Assembly (NCBI GenBank): GCA_002501485.1
Contig: DLTS01000036.1
Span: forward strand, 1-64,000
Source of the DNA: Acidimicrobiaceae bacterium UBA7830
Lineage (GTDB): Bacteria > Actinomycetota > Acidimicrobiia > Acidimicrobiales > Ilumatobacteraceae
DNA length: 64,000 bases
Direction of reading: 5' to 3'
How positions within the stretch are numbered: the first letter of the stretch is position 1; each line of letters begins with the position of its first letter. Made by a program: the position numbers and the translations under genes. Shown in pieces: positions 17,429 through 26,565 of the stretch. The notes beneath the pieces were generated by a model that saw nothing but the letters and a program-made list of their open reading frames with translations, was not told the DNA's origin and made no database searches.

Positions 17429-18115
17429 ATGTCCGGGACCTCCACGAGTGCTCGCCCCGAATGGGGAACCCTCATCGGTATCGGCCTCACGTTTTTTGCA
17501 ATCGGCGTCACCGTCAACGTCCTCGTCTATGAACATGTCGGTTCAGCCGTGAAGACCATCGCTGCAGCCGGCATCGTCTTGTCAGCAACGTCAGAGCTCG
17601 CGTATGTAGCCGTACGTGACGTCGGCGGGAGCGTGCTCGCCGCACTCATCGCTGGGTGGGTCGTCGCATCACGGTTTGGCCTGCTCGCAGCAAGCCTTGG
17701 CACCCGCATCCAGGTGGGTCATCTACAGCGGAGCTGCGCCGCTCTCAACTGCCTCGATCCGAACGTCGGTGTCGCAATGCAACAGGCCACTCCGAAGGGA
17801 GTTATCACCGCCTTCTGGTGGGTCACCGGGGCGCTACATCTTGGCTGGTGGTGTGGCACCTTCACCGGCGTCTTTCTTGGAAATATCATCGGTGATGCAA
17901 ACCGGTTGGGTCTCGACGCAGTCTTCCCAGCACTGCTTCTTGCGATCATCGCCAACCTGTTGCGACAAAAGCCCGGTCTCATCGCTGCCCTCGTCGGCGG
18001 GGGGCTCTGTGCTGCGCTGCTTCCGATTGCGCCGGCGGGTACCCCCATCATTCTCAGCCTCACCGGAGCAGTCGTTGCCCTGAAGGTGCCAGAGCCAAAG
18101 GCGGCTCTCTCATGA
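17429..18115 (+). CDS. azlC: AzlC-family amino acid exporter, large subunit
   Basis: A 228-residue membrane protein with five or six hydrophobic segments. The pattern LAALIAGWVVASRFGLLAASLG in the middle and LDAVFPALLLAIIANLL near the end are typical of AzlC/YgaZ proteins. These form a two-subunit permease with AzlD for branched-chain amino acid (or methionine) export. The ATGA overlap with the next gene couples the pair. No regulator is adjacent. Confidence 0.8.
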   Translation: MSGTSTSARPEWGTLIGIGLTFFAIGVTVNVLVYEHVGSAVKTIAAAGIVLSATSELAYVAVRDVGGSVLAALIAGWVVASRFGLLAASLGTRIQVGHLQRSCAALNCLDPNVGVAMQQATPKGVITAFWWVTGALHLGWWCGTFTGVFLGNIIGDANRLGLDAVFPALLLAIIANLLRQKPGLIAALVGGGLCAALLPIAPAGTPIILSLTGAVVALKVPEPKAALS

Positions 18116-18411
18116 CGTGGACGATCATCATTTTGCTGGCCGTTGGTGTGGCGAGCCTCCGCCTTCTCGGCATGTACGGGGGCACCGCTCTCGTACGCAG
18201 AGTTCCGATGTTCGAACGGCTCGGATCGCTCATTCCAGCCGCAGTTGTCAGTGCAGTCATTGCCCAACTCACATTCGCAAGCGGAAAATCTCTCACCATT
18301 GATGCACGAAGCGCAGGCGTAGCCGTTGCCGCTGTGCTCATCTGGCGACGAGCACCCATCATCGTGGTGATCTTGGCGGCAGCCGCCACCACTGCGCTTC
18401 TTCGGCTCTGA
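18112..18411 (+). CDS. azlD: AzlD-family amino acid exporter, small subunit
   Basis: A 99-residue protein with three or four hydrophobic helices matching AzlD/YgaH small subunits, including the characteristic LGSLIPAAVVSAV helix and VLIWRRAPIIVVILAAAATTA at the C-terminus. Its start overlaps the azlC stop by 4 nt. It would pair with AzlC in the membrane to form the exporter. Confidence 0.78.
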   Translation: MTWTIIILLAVGVASLRLLGMYGGTALVRRVPMFERLGSLIPAAVVSAVIAQLTFASGKSLTIDARSAGVAVAAVLIWRRAPIIVVILAAAATTALLRL

Positions 18412-18432
18412 CCAACTTGACTCCACGTCAGA

Positions 18433-18438
18433 TACCTT
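18433..18438 (+). promoter_or_regulatory. putative -10 box for the CPVC membrane protein-menB unit
   Basis: TACCTT lies at -13 to -8 from ATG 18446, with no Shine-Dalgarno, so the menB-containing transcript may begin leaderless here. Confidence 0.45.
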
Positions 18439-18445
18439 CATCTCC

Positions 18446-18922
18446 ATGCATAACTGGCGGCACCGACAATGGCTTACCGCCGTCGTCGGTGCCGTGGTGG
18501 TCGCTTTCGCCGTCGGTCTCCCCACCGATGTCATCCCAAACCCCCTATTTGGGCGCCCGGTTGACGTCACCTGGTGGAGTTACCCCAGCCTCGCCGTCAC
18601 CTCACTGCTTGGAGGTTTGCTACTCGCAACATATGTCGCCAAACCGCAGCCCGTCACACACGAAGGCCGAGGAATTGCGGGTGGCCTACTCGGCTTCTTC
18701 GCAATCGGCTGCCCGGTCTGCAACAAACTGGTGGTCATCGCTCTCGGTACCTCTGGGGCACTCGACTGGTTCGCCCCCACCCAACCGATTCTCGCCGTGT
18801 TATCGATGGTTCTGTTAGCGCTCGCGCTCCGCCAGCGACTCAACAGTGCAGACTCATGCGAGGTGCCAAACAGCGGAACGATGCCAGCAAATGAGCACGA
18901 AGCCGCGACAATAGAGACATGA
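18446..18922 (+). CDS. small polytopic membrane protein with CPVC motif, coupled to menB
   Basis: I do not recognise this 158-residue protein with certainty. Four hydrophobic segments are visible (about 8-28, 46-64, 78-101 and 113-129). The third contains G-C-P-V-C-N-K (Cys89 and Cys92) at the membrane edge, a thioredoxin-like CxxC placed in a transmembrane helix. That arrangement recalls quinone-linked thiol oxidases such as VKOR or DsbB, but the second cysteine pair those enzymes use is not evident; only Cys138 is left in the tail. The stop overlaps the menB start by 4 nt. Confidence 0.7.
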   Translation: MHNWRHRQWLTAVVGAVVVAFAVGLPTDVIPNPLFGRPVDVTWWSYPSLAVTSLLGGLLLATYVAKPQPVTHEGRGIAGGLLGFFAIGCPVCNKLVVIALGTSGALDWFAPTQPILAVLSMVLLALALRQRLNSADSCEVPNSGTMPANEHEAATIET

Positions 18923-19833
18923 GCGCTCGCCCCGACACCTCAGAAATTTTCGATGCCTCCCAATGGGACGTTGTCCCCGGGTTTGACTTCACCGACATCA
19001 CCTACCACTGCGCCCGTGACGTTGGATGCGTGCGCATCGCATTCGATCGACCAGACATTCGCAACGCCTTCCGTCCACACACGGTCGACGAGTTGTATCG
19101 AGCGCTCGATCATGCCCGCATGTCAAGCGATGTTGGCTGCGTCATTCTTACCGGCAATGGCCCCTCTCAAAAAGATGGGGGTTGGGCGTTTTGCTCGGGT
19201 GGCGATCAACGCATCCGTGGTCGAGACGGCTACCGCTATGCCGATGGTGAGACTGCGGATTCAGTCGACCCTGGGCGATCGGGTCGCCTTCACATTCTTG
19301 AGGTGCAACGGCTCATTAGGTTCATGCCGAAGGTCGTGATGTGTGTTGTCCCCGGCTGGGCTGCAGGTGGCGGACACAGCCTTCACGTGGTGTGTGACCT
19401 CACCATTGCGAGTCGCGAACACGCAAAATTCAAACAAACAGATGCCGACGTGGCGTCCTTCGATGCAGGGTACGGTTCGGCCTACCTTGCGAAGATGGTC
19501 GGACAGAAATTTGCTCGAGAGATTTTCTTCCTCGGCTCAGAGTATTCGGCTGAAGACATGCACCGGATGGGCGCAGTAAACGCCGTTACTGATCACGCCG
19601 AACTTGAACGCACCGCTCTCGAATGGGCCCGAACCATTTGCGGTAAGAGCCCGACCGCTCAGCGCATGTTGAAGTTTGCGTTCAACCTTGTCGACGACGG
19701 CATCGTGGGTCAACAAGTCTTTGCCGGCGAGGCCACCCGACTTGCCTACGGAACAGACGAGGGCGCCGAAGGTCGTGACTCGTTTCTCGAGAAGCGTGAT
19801 CCTGACTGGTCGCCCTTCCCCTATCACTTCTGA
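18919..19833 (+). CDS. menB: 1,4-dihydroxy-2-naphthoyl-CoA synthase MenB
   Basis: MenB cyclises o-succinylbenzoyl-CoA to DHNA-CoA. The 304-residue crotonase-fold protein has the MenB-specific DVGCVILTGNGPSQKDGGWAFCSGGDQRIRG region, in which FCSGGDQ replaces the usual crotonase AFCAGAD. It also has WAAGGGHSLHVVCDLTIAS and the C-terminal EGRDSFLEKRDPDW. It lies about 12 kb from the main men cluster and is translationally coupled to the CPVC membrane protein. The RNA methyltransferase gene follows 14 nt later. Confidence 0.95.
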   Translation: MSARPDTSEIFDASQWDVVPGFDFTDITYHCARDVGCVRIAFDRPDIRNAFRPHTVDELYRALDHARMSSDVGCVILTGNGPSQKDGGWAFCSGGDQRIRGRDGYRYADGETADSVDPGRSGRLHILEVQRLIRFMPKVVMCVVPGWAAGGGHSLHVVCDLTIASREHAKFKQTDADVASFDAGYGSAYLAKMVGQKFAREIFFLGSEYSAEDMHRMGAVNAVTDHAELERTALEWARTICGKSPTAQRMLKFAFNLVDDGIVGQQVFAGEATRLAYGTDEGAEGRDSFLEKRDPDWSPFPYHF

Positions 19834-19847
19834 TACCGACTTCTGAC

Positions 19848-20651
19848 ATGCCATTCGTCAATATCGAGTCGGTTGACGACGAGCGACTCGCTCTATTTCG
19901 ACTGCGAGAGCGAGGACTCACCACGCGAGCCGACAAGCGCGACGACCATGGATCTGGCCTCTTTCTCGCCGAAGGCGATCTCGTTGTCGAACGAGCATTG
20001 CGAGCCGGCTGCACACCAGTCGCTGCTCTCGCTGACGAGCAACGAGTGCCTCCCATCGCTCATGACCTGGGCATTGACGTTTTCATCGGAGGTGGGGACA
20101 TTCGCCAGCTCGTCACCGGACTCGGCATGCCTCACCCCATCGTTGCGATTTTTGAGCGGCCACCGAGACCGAGCGCTATTTCACTGCTCGCTCGAACCCA
20201 CCGTCTCGTGATTGTTGAACAGGTTGACAACCCAGCGAACATCGGCGGAATTGTGAGAAACGCTGCTGGACTCGGTTGGGACGGCTTGCTGCTTGACCGA
20301 GAGAGCGGAGATCCGCTGTCTCGGCGATCGCTTCGCGTTGCGATGGGAACCACATTCGAGCTGCCTCACGCACGCACAGCAGATCTTGACGGCCTCCTCG
20401 AAGCCGAAGCCCTCGATGGTCGACGCGACCTCATTGCACTCACACCTGATGAGACCGCCGCTCCAATCGATCGTGTGGCCGCAGAGCTCGACCCCAACCG
20501 TCCACGAGCAGTACTCGTCGGATCTGAGCGCGCAGGACTCCAACCGACGACTATGGCTCGCTGCGTCGCTGCCCGTATCCCCATGTCGCCGAACGTTGAT
20601 TCTTTAAATGCGGCTGCGGCCTCAGCAATCGCCTGTTTTGCGTTGAGATAA
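19848..20651 (+). CDS. TrmH/SpoU-family RNA 2'-O-methyltransferase
   Basis: A 267-residue SPOUT methyltransferase. The N-terminal substrate-binding domain (1-100) includes LFLAEGDLVVERAL. The catalytic knot has the three motifs: VDNPANIGGIVRNAAGLG (motif 1), LVGSERAGL (motif 2) and IPMSPNVDSLNAAAASAI (motif 3). It methylates a ribose 2'-OH in tRNA or rRNA. The exact target is not readable. It follows menB by 14 nt and may be co-transcribed. Confidence 0.9.
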   Translation: MPFVNIESVDDERLALFRLRERGLTTRADKRDDHGSGLFLAEGDLVVERALRAGCTPVAALADEQRVPPIAHDLGIDVFIGGGDIRQLVTGLGMPHPIVAIFERPPRPSAISLLARTHRLVIVEQVDNPANIGGIVRNAAGLGWDGLLLDRESGDPLSRRSLRVAMGTTFELPHARTADLDGLLEAEALDGRRDLIALTPDETAAPIDRVAAELDPNRPRAVLVGSERAGLQPTTMARCVAARIPMSPNVDSLNAAAASAIACFALR

Positions 20652-20662
20652 CAAACCCAGTT

Positions 20663-20681
20663 AGCAGCACAATTCGCTGCT
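20663..20681. terminator. hairpin between convergent genes, possible bidirectional terminator
   Basis: AGCAGC and GCTGCT form a 6-bp stem around a 7-nt loop in the 38-bp gap between the SpoU gene and the ABC permease. No T-tract follows on either strand, so a classical intrinsic terminator is not proven. Confidence 0.35.
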
Positions 20682-20689
20682 GCACGACG

Positions 20690-21526
20690 TCACCCCGATT
20701 GGTGGGCCACCCGTCGCCGTCGAGTGCTTCCGCCAGGGGCTGCATTCCAGCGAAAGGTCCGAACCGCACAAGCGAAACCGGCAACCCCCCAGAGCACGAT
20801 GACGCCGAGTGCACCCCACTGAGGAACCGTCGTCGGGTCAGTTGGATGCAACGGGGCTTGCACCGCATCGACGAAAGGTCGAAGTGGCAACAGGTTTGCA
20901 GCAATGTCGAGAGCTATCGGCGGAGACTCCGTCGGAATGAATACATTCGAAATGAGCGCCATCGGCAACACGATTGCGTTCGCGACCCCTGATGCGGCAC
21001 TTGCCGTCGGCACTAACGCCGCAACCGCCATGCCCATCGCCGCAAATGCAGTAGTCGCAACCACAACGGTGACCACAAGAGCAGGAATTGAACTCAACGG
21101 CACCGACACTCCGTAGAGCGCAACACCGACCGCTAGCATGACCACCACACTCGCTACTGCAATGACCACGGCAGCAAGAACATGCCCGCCGACGAACACC
21201 CACACGGGCAGCGGCGTCGACCTCCAACGCTGCAACACACCTTCTTCACGCCGAATCGGAACCATATTCGCAAGGTTGGTGAACGTTGCCGACACGGCTG
21301 TAAACGCGGCGATCGCAACACACACAAACGCATCAACCGGCCATTCGCCATTCGGGTCACGAATCAGACGATCACTCGAGGTGGCGTTGATGATAAATAA
21401 CACCACAAATGGGAGGGCGATCGTGAAAAAGACAGCGACCGGAACTCGCACAAACAGGCGCAACTGGTGACCCGCTTGCCGAATGAGCAACGGAAGAGAT
21501 GGCGGAAATTGACGGGCTTCAGTCAT
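20690..21526 (-). CDS. ABC-2 type exporter permease
   Basis: A 278-residue membrane protein with six hydrophobic segments, the first within RVPVAVFFTIALPFVVLFII. VFIPTESPP before the fifth helix is typical of ABC-2 permeases, whose motif is usually GxxxPxxxLP. It is the membrane partner of the ATPase encoded just upstream. ATG 21526 overlaps the ATPase stop by 8 nt. The exported molecule is unknown; drugs, lipids or polysaccharides are all possible for ABC-2 systems. Confidence 0.85.
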   Translation of the reverse strand: MTEARQFPPSLPLLIRQAGHQLRLFVRVPVAVFFTIALPFVVLFIINATSSDRLIRDPNGEWPVDAFVCVAIAAFTAVSATFTNLANMVPIRREEGVLQRWRSTPLPVWVFVGGHVLAAVVIAVASVVVMLAVGVALYGVSVPLSSIPALVVTVVVATTAFAAMGMAVAALVPTASAASGVANAIVLPMALISNVFIPTESPPIALDIAANLLPLRPFVDAVQAPLHPTDPTTVPQWGALGVIVLWGVAGFACAVRTFRWNAAPGGSTRRRRVAHQSG

Positions 21527-22487
21527 CGCCGCCCTCTCGATCGATGCCGGCATTCAACTCAAGAAAGACCTGCTCGAGAGAAGGGTGCTCAATCGACCAC
21601 TCGCTGAGATCAGTACCCGTCGATAGCGCCCATCTGGTGATTCGCTCCAACACCTTTGTGGTTTCCTCAGTCGTGATGAGTAGTCGCGCGCCCTGCCACG
21701 CCAGCGTCGACGAGATTCCATCCAGCACAGCCGCAACCGACGCCTCAACATCAGACGACGAACCGGCACCCGCGATCTCGACCGACATGACACTGCGTCC
21801 GTGCACCTGTTGCAGTTCTCGAGGAGGGCCCTCGACCAACATCTCACCACGTGAGATCACACCAACTTGGTCGGCAAGAAACTCGGCTTCTTCAAGGTAA
21901 TGCGTGGTGAGCAGAATGGTCGTTCCATCAGCATGCAAACTCCGAATGAGTTCCCACGCATTCCTTCGGGCAGATGGGTCAAAGCCGGTCGTCGGCTCAT
22001 CGAGAAACAACACCCGTGGGCGACCAATCACCGCCACCGCAAGGTCGAGACGGCGACGCTGACCTCCAGACAATGATCCCACGCGCTGATCAACAAAGTC
22101 GCCCAAACCGACCCGTTCAACGACGTCAGATAGGGAATAAGGGTTTCGATACACCGCGCCAAACAGCGTCAATGCTTCACGTGGTGTGATCTCAGATTCG
22201 ATTCCGCTGGTTTGTAGAACGATGCCGATCTGATCACGTAACTCCCTCCGACGAGGCCCGCCGGCAGACGGGTCAATGCCAAGAACCTCAACTTGACCAC
22301 CAACTCTGCTGCGGTGGCCTTCGAGCACCTCGACCGTTGATGTCTTTCCGGCACCATTCTCACCGAGCAGTGCGTAGACCTCCCCCTCAGCAATGGAGAG
22401 ATCAAGGCCGTTTACCGCACGGATCGTGCCTTGTGATGACGTGTACTCGACAACAAGGTCATTTACTTTCATCACCGGCGACGTCAT
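21519..22487 (-). CDS. ABC transporter ATP-binding protein
   Basis: The 322-residue ATPase has Walker A GENGAGKTS near residue 40, Q-loop GIVLQTSG, signature LSGGQRRRLDLAVA and Walker B RVLFLDEPTTGFD. The C-terminal 90 residues are the extension commonly found in ABC-2 drug-export ATPases (DrrA-like). It overlaps the globin gene upstream by 4 nt and its permease downstream by 8 nt, so the three proteins are produced from one coupled unit. Confidence 0.92.
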   Translation of the reverse strand: MTSPVMKVNDLVVEYTSSQGTIRAVNGLDLSIAEGEVYALLGENGAGKTSTVEVLEGHRSRVGGQVEVLGIDPSAGGPRRRELRDQIGIVLQTSGIESEITPREALTLFGAVYRNPYSLSDVVERVGLGDFVDQRVGSLSGGQRRRLDLAVAVIGRPRVLFLDEPTTGFDPSARRNAWELIRSLHADGTTILLTTHYLEEAEFLADQVGVISRGEMLVEGPPRELQQVHGRSVMSVEIAGAGSSSDVEASVAAVLDGISSTLAWQGARLLITTEETTKVLERITRWALSTGTDLSEWSIEHPSLEQVFLELNAGIDREGGDD

Positions 22488-22894
22488 GGCCGCAGTCCGA
22501 GCGGCTGATCGTTACGAAGGTGATCAGCAGCCGGAACGAAATAGTCAAGAAGTTCCTTCGCGAGATCGGCGCCACCATTGCGGCCATCGCACACCTTCTC
22601 GACGGCTGACGCCATGTGCATGAGCCAATGATCACGTTCTTTCTCGCCGACGACAAACGGGAGGTGGCGCATGCGCAATCTTGGGTGTCCACGCTGCTCC
22701 ATATAGGTGTGCGGGCCTCCCCAGTACTGGATCAGGAATAACGCAAGTCGGTCTTTTGCCGGCTCAAAATCTGGATACTCCGGGTACAGCGGTGCAAGGA
22801 GGGCATCGGTTGCGATGCCGTCGTAGAACGCAGCGACAAGCTCACGAAAGAACTCCTCGCCGCCGACGCGCTCATAGAGCGGTTCTTCATTCAC
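22484..22894 (-). CDS. group II truncated hemoglobin (trHbO-like)
   Basis: A 136-residue 2-on-2 globin. YWGGPHTYMEQRGHPRLRMRH is a near-exact trHbO block, with the proximal haem histidine in RMRHLPF (His77). Other group II residues are present: TyrB10 in AAFYDGI (Tyr24), TyrCD1 in APLYPEY (Tyr37) and TrpG8 in RDHWL (Trp90). Such globins bind O2 and NO and are thought to detoxify reactive nitrogen or assist respiration. It overlaps the ABC ATPase gene by 4 nt. A TAGGCT box lies 11-16 nt ahead of its start. Confidence 0.92.
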   Translation of the reverse strand: MNEEPLYERVGGEEFFRELVAAFYDGIATDALLAPLYPEYPDFEPAKDRLALFLIQYWGGPHTYMEQRGHPRLRMRHLPFVVGEKERDHWLMHMASAVEKVCDGRNGGADLAKELLDYFVPAADHLRNDQPLGLRP

Positions 22895-22914
22895 AGAGAC
22901 AGCCTACGCAACGA

Positions 22915-23805
22915 TTACGAGTCGTAGGTGGGGTCGTCCCAGTCAGAAAAGATCGTTCCCAGACCATCAGACACCTTGTCGGGGAACTGCGGCGCTCGTT
23001 TCTCGAAGAACGAATTAATGCCCTCTTTGACATCTTCAGAGCGACCACGCTCCAAAATGCCACGGCTATCAACCTTGTGTGCTGCCATTGGGTGATCTGC
23101 TCCAAGCATTCTCCACATCATCTTCCGGGCGACCGCAATCGAGACCGCTGATGATGATTCCGTCAATCTGCGAGCGAGAGCGTAGGCGGCGGGCAGCAGA
23201 TCGTCAGTCGCATAGACCGATCGAACGAGACCGCCTGCCATCGCCTCTTCGGCGGGGAACACCTCACCCGATGCCACCCACTCCATGGCTTGGCTGATAC
23301 CCACCAATCGCGGAAGGAACCAACTCGATGCTGCTTCTGGAACAATGCCGCGTCGTGAGAAAACAAAACCGAACTTTGCTGCATTTGATGCAAGCCGAAT
23401 ATCCATCGGAAGTGTCATCGTGACACCGACACCGACAGCAGCACCGTTGATCGCGCCGATGACAGGCTTTTTTGAGTCGTAGATTCTGAGGCTTACGGTT
23501 CCCCCACCATCACGAGGCACACCATTGCGCCCCATAATGTCTGAGCCGCCACGAGAGAAGGTGCCTTCGCCCGATGACAGATCGGCCCCAGCACAAAATG
23601 CTCGACCACGTCCTGTAAAGATCACCGCCCGAACGTCATCATCAGCATCGGTGTGATCAAGAGCATCGATGATCTCGTAACGCATGAGTTCAGTAAACGC
23701 GTTCATCTTGTCGGGCCGATTCATCCAGATCGTCGCAATACCATCGGCAATCTCGAGTTCGATGTGTTCGTAGGTGGATGGGTCAAGGTCGGTAGGTGCA
23801 GCCAT
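22915..23805 (-). CDS. enoyl-CoA hydratase/isomerase family protein (crotonase 2)
   Basis: A 296-residue crotonase-fold protein. IATIWMNRPDKMNAF, AFCAGADLSSGEGTF and GAINGAAVGVGVTMTLPMDIRLAS are the family landmarks, and the C-terminus has GINSFFEKRAPQFPDK. It shares the GRAFCAGADL and RRGIVPE features with crotonase 1, and the two are probably paralogues. The acyl-CoA substrate is unknown. It lies between ftsX and the globin operon on the same strand. Confidence 0.88.
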   Translation of the reverse strand: MAAPTDLDPSTYEHIELEIADGIATIWMNRPDKMNAFTELMRYEIIDALDHTDADDDVRAVIFTGRGRAFCAGADLSSGEGTFSRGGSDIMGRNGVPRDGGGTVSLRIYDSKKPVIGAINGAAVGVGVTMTLPMDIRLASNAAKFGFVFSRRGIVPEAASSWFLPRLVGISQAMEWVASGEVFPAEEAMAGGLVRSVYATDDLLPAAYALARRLTESSSAVSIAVARKMMWRMLGADHPMAAHKVDSRGILERGRSEDVKEGINSFFEKRAPQFPDKVSDGLGTIFSDWDDPTYDS

Positions 23806-23826
23806 CCCTACATCATGGCCTGAAGG

Positions 23827-24732
23827 TCACACATCAAGGAATTTGGAGGCAGCAGTTCCGGAACCAATTGTTCCGATAAGCGCGCCGAACAGCACAACGA
23901 TTAGACCGACACGCCATTCGTACCCGTCGACCACGACCAGAGCCGTCATGCCCGAATTAGCGGGGAATGCCTCCACCCCTGCCGTCCAGCGTCCATTAAT
24001 GAACCACATTGCAACCGACGCAACCGCTCCTCCAGTGACGCCCTGCAATAGCCCTTCGAGCATGAACGGAAGCCTGATGAACCAGTCGGTCGCGCCAACG
24101 AGCTTCATCACCTCAATCTCTCGACGCCGAGCAAACATCGCTGTTCTGATCGTGTTCCAAATCAGCAGCGATGCTGCAACCATCAACGCAATCCACAGAC
24201 CCGTCGTATACGTCGACACAAAGCCCTGCAGTTTTGAAATGAGATCGAGTTGCTCTTCTGCAAGCTGCACCGAATACACGTTCGGTAACTCGAGATAACG
24301 GTCACGCAGACCCCGCAAAATGTCGACTTGCGTTGCATCGAGCGGAACGACTTTGTACTGAGTCGGAATGTTGAGTTCAGTGAGCTGTGACCTCGTCACC
24401 GGGTCACCGGCAAAGAGACGATCAGCATCAGAGAGCGAACACGCAACATCGCAATATGACCACGATTCGATCGTGACACCCTGCTGTTGACCCAGCGCGC
24501 CCTCAATAACGAGGCGCTGCTCTTCACCTGCACCCGAATTCACATAGACGATCATCTCGACCCCGCCCTCCCACTGGGACAGCAAATTGTCGAAGCCATG
24601 TTGAATGATAAGGGTCAGCCCGAAAATGAGCAGCGACACTGCAGCGGTGATGACCGAAGCAACAGAAAGAGTTGGATTACGACGAATGCTCTCACCGGTT
24701 TCACGGAACATGTACCTGAGGCGCGACATCAC
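23827..24732 (-). CDS. ftsX: cell division protein FtsX
   Basis: FtsX is the membrane component of the FtsEX complex that controls peptidoglycan hydrolases at the division site. The 301-residue protein has a cytoplasmic start ([20 protein letters not shown]), a first transmembrane helix near 20-45, and an extracellular domain to about 185 with a Cys pair. Three C-terminal helices follow, with the conserved [12 protein letters not shown] between them. Its start overlaps ftsE by 4 nt. Confidence 0.94.
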   Translation of the reverse strand: MMSRLRYMFRETGESIRRNPTLSVASVITAAVSLLIFGLTLIIQHGFDNLLSQWEGGVEMIVYVNSGAGEEQRLVIEGALGQQQGVTIESWSYCDVACSLSDADRLFAGDPVTRSQLTELNIPTQYKVVPLDATQVDILRGLRDRYLELPNVYSVQLAEEQLDLISKLQGFVSTYTTGLWIALMVAASLLIWNTIRTAMFARRREIEVMKLVGATDWFIRLPFMLEGLLQGVTGGAVASVAMWFINGRWTAGVEAFPANSGMTALVVVDGYEWRVGLIVVLFGALIGTIGSGTAASKFLDV

Positions 24733-25406
24733 TGGTACACACCTCGCTCTTGGTCACGAACAATCACTCCTCGATCAAGTTGCACAACGCGCCGACGCAT
24801 CGCATCGACAATCCGACGATCGTGAGTAGCCATCACGACCGTCGTGCCCGTGCCATTGATCCGGTCGAGCAACCGCATGATGCCCTCACCAGTACTGGGG
24901 TCAAGGTTCCCGGTTGGTTCGTCGGCCACGAGAATGAGCGGGCGATTGACAAACGCCCGCGCGATCGACACACGTTGCTGCTCACCACCGGATAACTGGT
25001 GGGGAAAACGATCTTCCTTTCCCGACAATCCCACCAGGTCGATGACGGCAGGCACCTGCTGAGAGATCACATGCTGTGGTTTCCCAATGACTTCGAGAGC
25101 GAAGGCAATGTTTTCGAACACCGTCTTATTGAGGAGCAGTTTGTAGTCCTGGAAGACATTTCCGATGTTTCGGCGAAGTTGGGGAATGCGGTTGGCAGGC
25201 ATGTCGACAATGTCACGACCTGCGACCCAGACCGAGCCCTCCTCCGGACGCTCCTGACGGTTAATCAACCGCAAGAGGGTGCTTTTCCCTGAACCTGACG
25301 GGCCCACCAGAAAGACAAATTCGCCCTTCGGCACCTCGAAACTCACGTCGTCAAGAGCGACTACCTCGGACGAGTAGCGCTTCGTGACATTTTCGAGCCG
25401 AATCAT
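24729..25406 (-). CDS. ftsE: cell division ATP-binding protein FtsE
   Basis: The 225-residue ATPase partner of FtsX. Walker A is GPSGSGKST (35-43), the Q-loop is NVFQDYKLL, the signature is [15 protein letters not shown], and Walker B is [23 protein letters not shown] is the typical FtsE start, so ATG 25406 is used although the frame is open for 46 codons more. A TACCCT box lies 11-16 nt ahead. The ftsE-ftsX pair next to prfB is a conserved arrangement in Actinobacteria. Confidence 0.95.
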   Translation of the reverse strand: MIRLENVTKRYSSEVVALDDVSFEVPKGEFVFLVGPSGSGKSTLLRLINRQERPEEGSVWVAGRDIVDMPANRIPQLRRNIGNVFQDYKLLLNKTVFENIAFALEVIGKPQHVISQQVPAVIDLVGLSGKEDRFPHQLSGGEQQRVSIARAFVNRPLILVADEPTGNLDPSTGEGIMRLLDRINGTGTTVVMATHDRRIVDAMRRRVVQLDRGVIVRDQERGVYQ

Positions 25407-25446
25407 GACAACATTGAGGGTAGTTCGCCATTCAGTTACGAATGGT

Positions 25447-26553
25447 TCAGGCCTCGTCCTCCGATGAGCGACGCCAGCGGAGATAACCCTCCATAAACTC
25501 GTCGAGGTCGCCATCAAAAATGCCTGAGACGTTCGCCGTTTCAACTTCGGTTCGCAGGTCTTTCACCATCTGGTAGGGCTGCATCACGTATGAACGAATC
25601 TGGCTTCCCCAACCGACCTGGGCCTGCTTCCCGCCGATCGCGTCGAGTTCTGCTTGATGTTCTTCCTCAATTTTGGCCGCCAACATTGCTTGAAGGCGTC
25701 CAAGCGCGCGTTCACGGTTTTGCAGCTGACTGCGTTCTTCTTGAGAGGAAGCGACAAGCCCGGTGGGCTCGTGAATCAGGCGCACTGCGGACGATGTCTT
25801 GTTGACGTGCTGGCCGCCTGCACCCGATGCGCGGAATACTTCCATACGAATATCTGCCTCGTTGATGTCGATATCGGGTGCGTCCATCACGGGCCACACC
25901 TGAACCGCTGCAAAACTTGTCTGCCGGCGACCCTGGTTATCGAACGGGCTGATGCGCACGAGGCGATGTGTTCCCCGCTCAGCGGTCATCAAACCGTAAG
26001 CATAACGCCCAGTAATCGTGACCTCAGCAGAGTTGATACCTGCCTCAGTGCCCTCTGACTGGTAGTTCAATTCGATTGCGAACCCACGGCGCTCAGCCCA
26101 CCTGCCGTACATACGAAGCAACATTTCGGCGAAGTCTTGGGCATCGACTCCACCGTCTTTTGCGTTGATCTGCACAATGCAGCCCGAGTCATCATGATCG
26201 CCGGTGAACAGGCTCCGGAGTTCAAGTTGATCGAGTCGGATAGCAGCTGCGGCAATTGACTCCTCAATTTCAGGCTCGAGGCTGGCATCATCTTCGTCGC
26301 GCGCGAGTTCGTGCAACACCTCGACGTCTGACACCGATGCAACGATTTGCGAATAGGTATCGACGTCATCTTTTACGGCTGCATATTCAGCGTTGACTGC
26401 TTTGGCTTTATCGGCGTCATCCCACAGGTCTGGTCGGGAGATTTCGGCCTCCAGCTCGATGAGTCGGTCTCGGCCTTCGGGAATATGCAGATACGAAGAG
26501 GCTTCGTCTACCCGGCGAACAAGGTCGCGAATGTCATCAGTAAAGTCGCGCAT
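25447..26553 (-). CDS. prfB: peptide chain release factor 2
   Basis: RF2 releases nascent chains at UGA and UAA. The 368-residue protein has the stop-codon tripeptide SPF (202-204) that distinguishes RF2 from RF1, and the catalytic GGQ (246-248) within [12 protein letters not shown]. The frame is continuous through the region where many bacteria have the programmed +1 frameshift: at residues 20-26 it reads SYLHIPE with no UGA. Autoregulation by frameshifting is therefore absent. Confidence 0.95.
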   Translation of the reverse strand: MRDFTDDIRDLVRRVDEASSYLHIPEGRDRLIELEAEISRPDLWDDADKAKAVNAEYAAVKDDVDTYSQIVASVSDVEVLHELARDEDDASLEPEIEESIAAAAIRLDQLELRSLFTGDHDDSGCIVQINAKDGGVDAQDFAEMLLRMYGRWAERRGFAIELNYQSEGTEAGINSAEVTITGRYAYGLMTAERGTHRLVRISPFDNQGRRQTSFAAVQVWPVMDAPDIDINEADIRMEVFRASGAGGQHVNKTSSAVRLIHEPTGLVASSQEERSQLQNRERALGRLQAMLAAKIEEEHQAELDAIGGKQAQVGWGSQIRSYVMQPYQMVKDLRTEVETANVSGIFDGDLDEFMEGYLRWRRSSEDEA

Positions 26554-26565
26554 CGCACTATCTCG

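Noticed and set aside
17719..18570. 283-codon minus-strand open frame opposite azlC, azlD and the CPVC protein gene
   Set aside because: The product is polar and Ser/Arg-rich with no motifs, while the plus-strand genes have clear hydrophobic helices and ATGA coupling.
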